Assembly: GCA_043798775.1 (NCBI GenBank)
Contig: JAZDOL010000046.1
Span: 1-16,016 of the forward strand
Length of the DNA stretch: 16,016 nt
Reading direction: 5' to 3'
DNA from: CAZUEG01 sp043798775
GTDB lineage: Bacteria; Patescibacteriota; Minisyncoccia; Minisyncoccales; GWA2-46-15
A model generated the notes under the pieces. The model had not been told where the DNA came from. It did no database searches and worked only from the letters and a program-made list of their open reading frames with translations. A program made the position numbers and the translations under genes. Each line of letters begins with the position of its first letter. Position 1 is the stretch's first letter. Shown here piece after piece: positions 1 to 6,668 of the stretch.

Positions 1-1
1 G

Positions 2-94
2 GTTATTCCCGCCAACCGCAAGGCGGCGCATATTCCCCCGGCTAACCATCCTTGGCGACAAAGATTCATTTTGAACTCGGCGGAAAAAACATGA
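2..94 (+). CDS. Partial C-terminal end of a transposase-like protein (5' part outside window)
   Basis: One frame is open from the left window edge to a TGA at 92-94. It ends with residues AHIPPANHPW followed by a short basic tail. A proline-rich stretch ending in HPW resembles my recollection of the C-terminus of some DDE/integrase-core transposases (IS481/IS3-like). No catalytic residue is visible because the rest lies upstream of the window. Support comes from the context: the stop codon is followed at once by two identical 12-bp direct repeats and a related third motif, as in the terminal repeats of some insertion sequences. A second frame is also open at the edge (stop at 43-45), so the reading frame is not certain. 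Family assignment is a low-confidence inference. Confidence 0.35.
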   Translation, partial: VIPANRKAAHIPPANHPWRQRFILNSAEKT

Positions 95-140
95 CATTTC
101 TAAATCCTTGAAAGTATGACATTTCTATTTCCCGTTGACA
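91..140. repeat. Direct repeats ATGACATTTCTA, possible insertion-sequence end
   Basis: ATGACATTTCTA occurs at 91-102 and again, identically, at 116-127, a 25-bp offset. A related TTGACATTA follows at 135-143. The repeats begin inside the last codons of the transposase-like frame. This fits the multiple terminal binding sites of an IS right end. They also lie 100-140 bp upstream of the winged-helix gene, so an operator for that gene is an alternative. Confidence 0.4.
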
Positions 141-155
141 TTACAATTTTCGCGG

Positions 156-207
156 TTGACCAGACGGCAGTTTCCTGTTACTATCAACGATGCGGTTTTT
201 CTATAAT
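156..207 (+). promoter_or_regulatory. Candidate promoter elements for the winged-helix gene
   Basis: TTGACC (156-161) and TACTAT (179-184) are separated by 17 bp and resemble sigma-70 -35 and -10 boxes. A better -10 match, TATAAT (202-207), lies 23 bp before the ATG at 231. It has no matching -35 at standard spacing and would give a very short 5' leader. No Shine-Dalgarno sequence precedes the start. This is motif inspection only. Confidence 0.3.
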
Positions 208-230
208 TATCGGAAAACCGACTCTTTCTT

Positions 231-968
231 ATGGAAAAAGATGTTATAATCTCCATTACCGACGAGCTGTATCACCTTACCCTTTTATTCCCCAAGAAGG
301 AGCCCTTAAAATACAAAATGCGCGAACAGGCAAACGCTATTCTCGAAGCATTCGCCTATTATTTCAAAGAGCGAAAAAACAACTTTCAGAATAAATCCGG
401 GTTGCGGGAGATGGTTAATCAGGCGCAAAAGTCCCTCGATGCATTAGATTGTAATTTTGAAATCGTTAAACGGCAAAATTGGGTAAGTTTGCTGAAGGTG
501 CTTTTACTCAAAGGAAGGTATCTGGAGCTAAAAAGATTAGTCGAGGAGATTGACTTATTCGAGCCAGCTAAGCTGGCCGAGAGACCAACTCTGTTGACCG
601 AAAGGTCAGCTCCGTTGGTTGAGAGGAGTGTGTCGGAGGCAGAAGAAATTATTACAAATACCAAGCCACTATTATTAGAGCAGAAAGAGGCGCCTAAAGA
701 GCCAGCTAAACTGGCCGAAAGACCAACTCCGCTGACCGAATGGACAGCTTCGCTGGTTGAAAGACCGATTGAACCGACAAAGGTGAACGATCGCCAGAAA
801 ACGATTTTATCAATTCTTAAGAGTAAAGAAAAAGCCCAGGTGTGGGAGTTTAAAGCAACTTTTCCCGATGTCAGTAAAAGAACGCTAAGGCGGGACTTTG
901 AATACCTTTTCAACCAAGGAATGGTTAAGCGGGTTGGCGAGAAAAATAATACTTTCTACAGATTATGA
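231..968 (+). CDS. Helical-bundle protein with C-terminal winged helix (DeoR-like), putative transcriptional regulator
   Basis: The 245-residue protein has three visible parts. Residues about 8-108 are rich in Lys, Glu and Leu and look like a helical bundle, similar to the four-helix-bundle proteins common in Patescibacteria. Residues about 109-182 form a low-complexity linker with two near-identical 22-residue copies (111-132 and 157-178). Residues about 185-245 resemble a DeoR-type winged helix: a first helix around DRQKTILSIL, a recognition helix with SKRTLRRDFEYL, and a wing ending near VGEKNNTFYRL. A DNA-binding role is likely from that last part. The ligand and targets are unknown. The ATG at 231 lies just downstream of a TATAAT box, and the alternative frame starting at 116 is a shadow. 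The gene is followed directly by the GGACA motif array in front of the sigma-factor gene, an obvious candidate target (inference). Confidence 0.75.
   Translation: MEKDVIISITDELYHLTLLFPKKEPLKYKMREQANAILEAFAYYFKERKNNFQNKSGLREMVNQAQKSLDALDCNFEIVKRQNWVSLLKVLLLKGRYLELKRLVEEIDLFEPAKLAERPTLLTERSAPLVERSVSEAEEIITNTKPLLLEQKEAPKEPAKLAERPTPLTEWTASLVERPIEPTKVNDRQKTILSILKSKEKAQVWEFKATFPDVSKRTLRRDFEYLFNQGMVKRVGEKNNTFYRL
561..764 (+). repeat. In-frame 66-bp duplication built of 21-bp (heptad) units
   Basis: DNA at 561-626 and 699-764 are near-identical 66-bp copies inside the winged-helix gene. The encoded 22-residue segments share 18 positions. Each is itself periodic with seven residues: ERPTLLT, ERSAPLV, ERSVSEA in the first block and ERPTPLT, EWTASLV, ERPIEPT in the second. 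This is a coding minisatellite in the linker between the helical bundle and the DNA-binding domain. Keeping unit length a multiple of three preserves the frame. Confidence 0.8.
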
Positions 969-979
969 TTATTATATAG

Positions 980-1091
980 TAGGACAGTGGTTGTCCTATC
1001 AAAATTGATAGTGGACAATAAATAATCGGTAGGACAATCACTGTTTTGATAGTAGGACATCGGAATTACAATGTTGTCCAGCCTAGGACAT
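980..1091 (+). promoter_or_regulatory. Array of TAGGACA-type motifs upstream of the sigma-factor gene
   Basis: The spacer between the winged-helix gene and the sigma gene holds five direct GGACA motifs (980-986, 1011-1017, 1030-1036, 1053-1059, 1084-1090; four read TAGGACA, one GTGGACA). It also holds two inverted TGTCC copies (992-998 and near 1074-1079). The first pair forms a perfect palindrome, TAGGACA, 5-nt spacer, TGTCCTA (980-998). A second inverted repeat, CTATCA-aaat-TGATAG, spans 996-1011, and TGATAGT recurs before the 1053 copy. Such an array suggests multiple binding sites for a regulator, either the adjacent winged-helix protein or autoregulation by the sigma factor. IS-end repeats are an alternative. 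Confidence 0.55.
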
Positions 1092-1100
1092 TCTTAAATT

Positions 1101-1625
1101 ATGGAGGACTTGCGAACAATATACAGCAAGATTTACGATCAACAGGTAGAAAAAATCTACCGTTTTGTTTATATTAAGGTTAATTCCCAAACATTGGCGG
1201 AAGATATAACGGCGGAAACATTTACGAGGGGATGGGAGGCGGTTCAGGCAAAAGGCAAGGGCGGACATGGGACAATGCCAATCGAAAATGTTACCGCTTT
1301 CCTTTACCGTATTGCCCGGAATATGGTTATTGACTACTATCGGACAAAGGAACGGACAAGGACAACTTCTTTGGACAATGTGTCACTGACCGACCCGCGA
1401 TTGGACATATCGCAGGCGGCAATTGTTAGTTCGGACATCGATCAGGTTAGGACAGTGTTATCCTCTCTAAAGGAAGATTATCAAAATGTTATTATTTGGC
1501 ACTACATCGATTCCTTGTCGATTGGCGAGGTGGCAAAACTTCTGAACCGCTCGGAAGAGGCAACGCGAGTTTTGTTATCGCGCGCCCTTAAGGGCTTGCG
1601 AGAGAAGATGAGCCAAGAGGCTTAA
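1101..1625 (+). CDS. ECF-like sigma-70 family RNA polymerase sigma factor
   Basis: The 174-residue protein directs RNA polymerase to a specific promoter set. Region 2 spans about residues 10-85, including YRFVYIKVNSQTLAEDIT, a TAETFTRGWEAV segment, and AFLYRIARNMVIDYYRTK matching the region 2.3/2.4 core. Region 4 spans about 115-170, with a helix-turn-helix in LSIGEVAKLLNRSEEATRVL. The length is normal for an ECF (group 4) factor, which lacks regions 1.1 and 3. Between them, RTKERTRTTS and its surroundings are encoded by DNA unusually rich in GGACA. No Shine-Dalgarno sequence precedes the ATG. The next gene is a DUF5667-like membrane protein, a pairing I recall as recurrent in Patescibacteria and consistent with sigma/anti-sigma control. 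The target promoters are unknown. Confidence 0.93.
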   Translation: MEDLRTIYSKIYDQQVEKIYRFVYIKVNSQTLAEDITAETFTRGWEAVQAKGKGGHGTMPIENVTAFLYRIARNMVIDYYRTKERTRTTSLDNVSLTDPRLDISQAAIVSSDIDQVRTVLSSLKEDYQNVIIWHYIDSLSIGEVAKLLNRSEEATRVLLSRALKGLREKMSQEA

Positions 1626-1629
1626 GGCG

Positions 1630-1768
1630 CTCGGGTAAAACATTTTAAGGACACACAATAACTTTCCCTGCGAGAAAGTTTTGTTCATCTCTCGTTTCGC
1701 CAGTCACCCTGCGGGTGACACCATGCTGGCGAAACTGCGAGGTGGTCCTTAAAACGCTTACCCTCGCT
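1630..1768 (+). ncRNA. 139-bp structured repeat, copy 1 (candidate RNA or MITE-like element)
   Basis: This begins 5 bp after the sigma-factor stop codon. An outer stem pairs GGGTAA (1633-1638) with TTACCC (1758-1763), and TTTTAAGGAC (1643-1652) with GTCCTTAAAA (1745-1754). Inside is one hairpin, AACTTTC-loop-GAAAGTT. A longer arm pairs GTTTCGCCAG with CTGGCGAAAC and is capped by TCACCC-tgc-GGGTGA. The copies at 6451-6589 and 9277-9415 (minus strand) have exactly the same length and layout. No protein-coding frame is evident and no U-tract follows, so it is not a classical terminator. Whether it is transcribed and functional, or a mobile palindromic repeat, cannot be decided here. Confidence 0.7.
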
Positions 1769-1778
1769 TAGTGCAGTC

Positions 1779-1813
1779 AACCCCGTAGGTTAACGGAAAA
1801 AACCTACGGGGTT
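1779..1813. other. Perfect 13-bp stem hairpin in the leader of the DUF5667-like gene
   Basis: AACCCCGTAGGTT (1779-1791) pairs perfectly with AACCTACGGGGTT (1801-1813) across a 9-nt loop. Neither strand has a U-run after the stem, so it is not a standard intrinsic terminator. A small palindrome, GTTAC-t-GTAAC (1819-1829), follows before the ATG at 1859. It could attenuate or stabilise the message between the sigma factor and its presumed partner. Confidence 0.6.
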
Positions 1814-1858
1814 AAACGGTTACTGTAACAAAACAGGGTTTATTTCGTCATAGTAGTA

Positions 1859-2596
1859 ATGAACGATAAAGAAGCGATAAAATTTGTTAGCGAGTTAAAG
1901 AAAATAAAACCCAGAGAACAATGGGTTGTTTCGGCTAAATATGCGGTGTTTGGCGAACAAATAGAGCTGAAAAGAAGGTTATCCGTTTTGGATATTCTTC
2001 CTAAGTTTGGTTTTCGCTTGGCGTTAGCGCCGATAACAATATTTTCTCTTCTTTTTGCAGTATTCGCTTTCAGTCGCAACGCTTTACCGGGAGATCCGTT
2101 ATATTCTGTAAAGCGAATGGAAGAAAATGTGAAGAACGCGCTTGTCTCGCAAGCAGAAAGGCCAATCGCCCAATTAGAATTAACCGATAAGCGCTTGGCG
2201 GAGTTAAGGCAAATCGCCAATACTAATCAGGCGCAAAAGCTAGCTCCTGCCTTGGACGAACTTAAGGCCAATAAAGATGCTGTAAAGAAAGAGTTTTCCC
2301 AGATGATTAAGAATTCTACCGAGAAAGACACGGTTAAAATGGCAAAAGAGATTGCCATAAAAATGAAAGCAACCCAGAAAGAAGAGGGGCAAATAATGGC
2401 AAGCTTAGGGATTGAATCGAGAGAGCAGGTTGATCCCGCGGAAAGAGCGGTAGCCGAGATATTAATCAAAGATGCCGAAGGGTCAACGCTAACAGAAAAG
2501 CAAACCGGTCTGCTAAACGAAGCCAAGGCGGATTATGAGGCTGGTTTGTACCAAAATTCGTTAACAAAATTGATTGAGTTAAGTTATCCACAATAA
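1859..2596 (+). CDS. DUF5667-like single-pass membrane protein, putative anti-sigma factor
   Basis: The 245-residue protein has a cytosolic N-terminus of about 50 residues (KIKPREQWVVSAKYAVFGEQ), one transmembrane helix at about 54-71, and a long helical, charged extracytoplasmic region. Just after the membrane segment is NALPGDPLYSVKRMEENV, matching the PGDxLYxxKRxxE signature I associate with DUF5667. The TDKRLAELRQIA repeat-like helix follows. The N-terminal segment before the membrane is where an anti-sigma domain would sit. With the ECF-type sigma gene directly upstream (233-bp spacer holding the structured repeat and a hairpin), a membrane-bound regulator of that sigma factor is a reasonable inference. 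It is not demonstrated and no zinc-binding ZAS motif is visible. The start is the ATG at 1859, without a clear ribosome-binding site. Confidence 0.75.
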   Translation: MNDKEAIKFVSELKKIKPREQWVVSAKYAVFGEQIELKRRLSVLDILPKFGFRLALAPITIFSLLFAVFAFSRNALPGDPLYSVKRMEENVKNALVSQAERPIAQLELTDKRLAELRQIANTNQAQKLAPALDELKANKDAVKKEFSQMIKNSTEKDTVKMAKEIAIKMKATQKEEGQIMASLGIESREQVDPAERAVAEILIKDAEGSTLTEKQTGLLNEAKADYEAGLYQNSLTKLIELSYPQ

Positions 2597-2853
2597 CGGC
2601 TCTTCACAAGAATTCTTTTCCTCTGTACAATAATCAAACGAGTTTACTAAAGCAGAGGGCGAGATTACTCTGTGAAAAAAATAATCGAGGTGATGATTTT
2701 TTGGATTTTGAGATGGTTCATAATTACTTCCTTTCTTTATGCATTTTAGCAGTCGTACTTCGTGGCTAATGGTTAATATGATTAACACGTAAAGCCATGA
2801 GGCGGTCGAGACGGCGGAGATATAAATAAAATTAATTTAACTTAAACTTAAAA
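2597..2853 (+). promoter_or_regulatory. 257-bp leader of the S-layer-like gene, with 15-bp palindrome
   Basis: No coding frame is convincing here. The clearest element is GTTAAT-atg-ATTAAC (2772-2786), a perfect interrupted palindrome that could be an operator. CCTCTG and CAGAGG flank a 26-nt loop further upstream. An A/T-rich stretch including TATAAAT (2821-2827) precedes the ATG, but I find no convincing -35 at proper spacing. No typical ribosome-binding site is present. Confidence 0.35.
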
Positions 2854-5800
2854 ATGAATAGAATTGTAAAACAGATTTTGACAGTTGCGATTTTGGCGAC
2901 CATGATGGCAGGCGTGACGCAAGCAGCGACCGTTGAGGAGCTGAATGCCCAGATTGCCGCATTGATGGCGCAATTGACGCAACTACAAGCGCAAGTAGCG
3001 ACAGCAACGGGAACACCGGCTGCGTCTTGCTATACATTCAGCGTGAACCTGAAATCAGGAATGAGTCATACTGATGTGAAAGAAATGCAGAAAGCATTGA
3101 ACAGCGATCCGGCGACGATGGTTGCTTCTACGGGCGTTGGTTCGTCTGGATATGAAACCAGCTACTTCGGTTCTTTAACCTTGGCAGCGGTTAATAAATT
3201 CCAAACAAAATACGCCAGTGAGGTATTAACCCCATTAGGGTTAACAGGAGCAACAGGATTTGTTGGCGCTTCCACAAGGGCCAAATTGAATTCCATGAAT
3301 TGCGGAACAACTCCTCCGGTAGTCCCTCCAGTAAATCCTCCAGTAACCGGTGGTTTCTCGGTAGCATTGGCTTCCGACAGCCCCGTAACCGGAACATTGG
3401 TAGCCGGTCAAAGCATGGCGACATTAGCCAAGCTTAACCTTTCCAATGGCGGAACAGCGGAGGTAAAAGTTACCAACTTGAAAGTAAAGAGAATGGGAGT
3501 ATCGGCTGATGCCACCCTCTCTAATGTTTATTTGTTTGACGGCGCCACCCGCTTAACTGACGCGGCCAGCGTTTCAGCGGGGGTATTAACCTTCAATGAT
3601 TCCACCGGCTTGGTAAAAGTAGCGGCAGGAACCGTTAAAACAATCAGCGTCGTTGCCGATATTGCAACGGGATCCAGCGGGCAAACCGTTGGCGTGAGCG
3701 TCGTTTCTGCTACCGATGTAACCTCGAATGCTTCCAGTGTTAATGGAACATTCCCGGTTACCGGTGGAACAATGACGATCGCGGAGGCATCTTTGGCAGG
3801 GGCGACCTTTGCCGCCGGGGCGACGGTAAATCCGTCTACCGCGACAATTGATCCGCAAACCGACTATGCCGTTTGGAGAACCAATGTTGTTATTGGCACG
3901 AGAGCGGTAACATTCACCAGATTATCTTTGAGAGAGATTGGGACAATCAACTATTCCGATCTTGGCAACTTCCGACTTTATGTTGGCGGGGTCCAAGTAG
4001 GAACAGCGGTTGCCGCGCTTGATACCAATGGTTATGTAACCTTTGATTTGGCGAGCGCGCCGAAGAGAGTGGAAACCGGCACTTGGGAATTAAAAGTATT
4101 GGCCGATATTATTGGCGGTTCTTCAAGAACATTTAGTTTCTCTTTAAGAGGGGCCTATGATGCCAACTTTATCGACACCCAATACGGAGTAACCGTCCTT
4201 CCGACCGTTACCACCGACAGCTTCCCGAGAACAACCGGTACGCAAACCGTCAGTTCAGGAACCGTTACGATCACTAAGATGACCGACTCACCGTCGGGAA
4301 ATCTGGTAAATAGCGCTTCCAATGTTGTTTTGGCTAAATTCCAAGTCAAGACCGCGGGAGAAAGAGTAAAGATTGAATCGATGAGAGTAGCGGTTACTAT
4401 CGGCAATAACACCGATACCAATGCCGCCTTAAGAAACGGCGCGATTTATGCCAACGATGTGCAGATCGGCTCGACAGCGAGTTTGAACGACACCGGCAAC
4501 ACGACTTTGGCGTACACGACATACACTTTTGGCTCATCGTTAGTTGTTGACCCGACCTCACCGGTAACCTTGACCGTAAGAGCCGATGTTTATAACACCG
4601 GAACCACGGTGCTTGACACTACTAACGACACGATCACCGTGACAATCGTTGGTGGCGACTTGAACAATGCTCAAGGGCTTACTTCTTCATCGACAATCGA
4701 TGTCCCATCCACTAGCGTTGATGGCAACACCTTGACGAACAGCGCCGGGGGAATGACCTTGGCGAAATACACGGCTTACACCAACCCGACAATCACCGTT
4801 CCGAGAACGGCGTTCAAACTGGGCCACTTCACCTTAAAGGCAAACACGACAGAAGCGGTAAATGTCAACACGATTCAGGTTGATATGAACTATGTTACCG
4901 GTGTTTCCGGTCTTTATGTGATGTACGGCACCAGCACCACTTCCGTTAAACCGACAGTGTCGGCAACTGCGGCGGCCAATACCTGGTCGGTTAATTATTC
5001 CTTAGCGGCAGGGCAAACCGTTGACGTAACCGTTTACGCCGACTTGGCTTCAACTGCTGTTAGCGGAATTATCCCCAGCGTGTTGATTTCCGGCACCACT
5101 GCGTCTTCATCGACAGCAGTAAATACCAACAGCAATGCGGTATTGGCAGGGCAAACAACAACAATCACCACTGGCGGATTCGTAGCCGTTCTTGACGGTA
5201 GCACTCCGCAAGCGCAGATTGTTGCCGGAAACCAAACAATTACATCCGCGAAGTTTAAATTCACCTCGGCAGTTGACTCTTACACCGTGAAAGAATTGAA
5301 AGTAGGGGTCGCCGATGCGGCAACTTCCGCGGTAATTGTTAAAGCAGTCCTGAAGGATGGAGCAACAACCTTGGGAGAAGCGGTCTTTGACCAATCAACC
5401 AATACAGTTGCCTACTTCACCGGATTGAATATTCTGATTCCTGCTTACACCAACAAAGTGTTGACTGTCGACTTGGCATTGTCAGTTCCTTCGTCTGACG
5501 CGGCAACCACCCAGAAAGACGTCGTAACGACATTAACCTGGATGAAATACGCCGACAGTACGGGAGCGGAGACCTCCGATGACAACCCGGCCACCGCCGC
5601 GAGTATCACTGACGGGGTCACCAATGCCGATCCAGTGGGAAACAGCATTTATGTTTACCGCTCGGTTCCGACTTTCACCGATTTGGCGTTACCGACAACC
5701 GCGGTTGTTGACGGGTCAACGGCCACCTTGTACAAATTCAAGGCGGCGGCCAATGTTGGCGGCCAGGTTGCCCTAAAGCAACTGAAGTTCACGGTATTAG

Positions 5801-6321
5801 TAACTGATGCCGGAACAGCAGGAACCTTGACGATGACCGGATTCAAATTCTTCAGAGGGTCATCTGATATCACCAGCTTGGTGTCGATTATGGATTCTAC
5901 CGGCGACAATATTGAAGGATCAACGACTATCGTCGAAGGATCAAATACCGTGGTTGTGAAATTTGACACCGAAGAAACACTTGACTCTACCGGTTACGAA
6001 TACAGCTTGAAGGGTGTAACTTCCGGATTTGTAGCGTCTTCAACGGGTAATGACTCGGTATCTACCAGCTTGCTGGGCGACGCCGCTCTCCATACCGCGA
6101 CCTATACTTACCTGAATGTTGGCACTTCTACAACGAACATCTTCAAACTGTTTAGTTCAGGAACAGCCAGTGGTTCGGCTCAAGACAAGAATGTTATTTG
6201 GTCTGATGTTAGCGCCACCGCGCACAGCTATGCAGCTGGAGCGACGGCGTCAGCAGATTGGTCCAATGGCTACTTGACCTTGAACCTTCCGCTTGACTCG
6301 AAGTCATTGACTGTTAACTAG
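2854..6321 (+). CDS. Large secreted S-layer-like protein with peptidoglycan-binding-like domain
   Basis: The 1155-residue protein starts with a Sec signal peptide (positive N-terminus, hydrophobic core, cleavage near TQA-A at residues 22-25). A short coiled coil follows at about 26-50 (EELNAQIAALMAQLTQLQAQ), then a peptidoglycan-binding-like domain at about 58-150 (VKEMQKALN, YFGSLTLAAVNKFQ, GFVGASTRAKLNSM) and a proline-rich linker (TTPPVVPPVNPPV). The rest is Thr/Ser/Ala/Val-rich, predicted tandem beta-sandwich domains up to a C-terminal segment, DWSNGYLTLNLP, resembling the ends of other Patescibacterial surface proteins. The only two cysteines, C59 and C150, bracket the peptidoglycan-binding-like domain and may form a disulfide. 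Size, composition and its own strong terminator suggest an abundant surface-layer protein. It lies between the regulatory block and the glycan genes and could be a glycosylation target (inference). Confidence 0.85.
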   Translation: MNRIVKQILTVAILATMMAGVTQAATVEELNAQIAALMAQLTQLQAQVATATGTPAASCYTFSVNLKSGMSHTDVKEMQKALNSDPATMVASTGVGSSGYETSYFGSLTLAAVNKFQTKYASEVLTPLGLTGATGFVGASTRAKLNSMNCGTTPPVVPPVNPPVTGGFSVALASDSPVTGTLVAGQSMATLAKLNLSNGGTAEVKVTNLKVKRMGVSADATLSNVYLFDGATRLTDAASVSAGVLTFNDSTGLVKVAAGTVKTISVVADIATGSSGQTVGVSVVSATDVTSNASSVNGTFPVTGGTMTIAEASLAGATFAAGATVNPSTATIDPQTDYAVWRTNVVIGTRAVTFTRLSLREIGTINYSDLGNFRLYVGGVQVGTAVAALDTNGYVTFDLASAPKRVETGTWELKVLADIIGGSSRTFSFSLRGAYDANFIDTQYGVTVLPTVTTDSFPRTTGTQTVSSGTVTITKMTDSPSGNLVNSASNVVLAKFQVKTAGERVKIESMRVAVTIGNNTDTNAALRNGAIYANDVQIGSTASLNDTGNTTLAYTTYTFGSSLVVDPTSPVTLTVRADVYNTGTTVLDTTNDTITVTIVGGDLNNAQGLTSSSTIDVPSTSVDGNTLTNSAGGMTLAKYTAYTNPTITVPRTAFKLGHFTLKANTTEAVNVNTIQVDMNYVTGVSGLYVMYGTSTTSVKPTVSATAAANTWSVNYSLAAGQTVDVTVYADLASTAVSGIIPSVLISGTTASSSTAVNTNSNAVLAGQTTTITTGGFVAVLDGSTPQAQIVAGNQTITSAKFKFTSAVDSYTVKELKVGVADAATSAVIVKAVLKDGATTLGEAVFDQSTNTVAYFTGLNILIPAYTNKVLTVDLALSVPSSDAATTQKDVVTTLTWMKYADSTGAETSDDNPATAASITDGVTNADPVGNSIYVYRSVPTFTDLALPTTAVVDGSTATLYKFKAAANVGGQVALKQLKFTVLVTDAGTAGTLTMTGFKFFRGSSDITSLVSIMDSTGDNIEGSTTIVEGSNTVVVKFDTEETLDSTGYEYSLKGVTSGFVASSTGNDSVSTSLLGDAALHTATYTYLNVGTSTTNIFKLFSSGTASGSAQDKNVIWSDVSATAHSYAAGATASADWSNGYLTLNLPLDSKSLTVN

Positions 6322-6372
6322 TTCTGACTTAAAAACCCTCGATCTTCTTTCTTGTGGACTGAAGATTAGAGA

Positions 6373-6410
6373 AAACAAAACACCCCCGCTCAGCGGGGGG
6401 TTTTGTTTTT
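6373..6410 (+). terminator. Intrinsic terminator of the S-layer-like gene
   Basis: CCCCCGC (6383-6389), loop TCA, GCGGGGG (6393-6399) and then a T-rich tract (TTTTGTTTTT, 6401-6410) form a textbook rho-independent terminator about 50 bp after the stop codon. An A-rich stretch before the stem makes it usable in the opposite orientation too, for any minus-strand transcript running out of the wzy-like genes. Confidence 0.92.
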
Positions 6411-6421
6411 ATGGGGGTATT

Positions 6422-6444
6422 ACTCAATGACTCAATCACTCAAT
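6422..6444. repeat. Three 8-bp-period ACTCAAT tandem units
   Basis: ACTCAAT occurs at 6422-6428, 6430-6436 and 6438-6444, each separated by one variable base. It is a simple tandem repeat next to the terminator with no evident function. Confidence 0.8.
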
Positions 6445-6450
6445 TAGTGT

Positions 6451-6589
6451 CTCGGGTAAATCTTTTTAAGGATATACAATAATTTCCCCGGCGAGGAAAT
6501 TTTGTTCATCTCTCGTTCCGCCAGTCACCCTGCGGGTGACACCATACTGGCGGAACTGCGAGGTGGTCCTTAAAACGCTTACCCTCGCT
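6451..6589 (+). ncRNA. 139-bp structured repeat, copy 2
   Basis: This has the same length and architecture as the copy at 1630-1768. Compensatory changes are visible. The first inner hairpin reads AATTTCC/GGAAATT instead of AACTTTC/GAAAGTT. The long arm reads GTTCCGCCAG/CTGGCGGAAC instead of GTTTCGCCAG/CTGGCGAAAC. The loop-side sequence TTTTGTTCATCTCTCGTT and the 3' segment GCGAGGTGGTC are conserved. It lies 41 bp beyond the S-layer terminator and has the same orientation as that gene. Confidence 0.7.
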
Positions 6590-6596
6590 AAACTAA

Positions 6597-6620
6597 ATCA
6601 TCAATCATCAATCATCAATC
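6597..6620. repeat. Three 7-bp ATCATCA tandem units
   Basis: ATCATCA is repeated at 6597-6603, 6604-6610 and 6611-6617 with a partial ATC after it. It is a microsatellite-like tract in the convergent spacer, immediately after structured repeat copy 2. Confidence 0.85.
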
Positions 6621-6668
6621 TATCCACCCAATCACTTCCGCCAGCTGGCGGATCAGTTCTTGGTTATT

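Noticed and set aside
419..913. Minus-strand frame of 164 codons inside the winged-helix gene
   Set aside because: It is antisense to a gene with a recognisable domain. Its Ser/Leu-rich composition arises from the repeated linker read in reverse.
1720..1768. GAGGTGG segment of the structured repeat as a T-box riboswitch
   Set aside because: A T-box needs the longer conserved antiterminator motif around GGTGGnACCGCG and a downstream terminator before an aminoacyl-tRNA synthetase or amino acid gene. Here only GGTGG is present, the outer stem pairs across it, and no such gene follows.
1779..1813. Intrinsic terminator
   Set aside because: The stem is strong but no U-tract follows on either strand.
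2579..2788. Minus-strand 69-codon frame in the S-layer leader
   Set aside because: No recognisable motif, overlaps the end of the DUF5667-like gene and has no ribosome-binding site. Likely chance.
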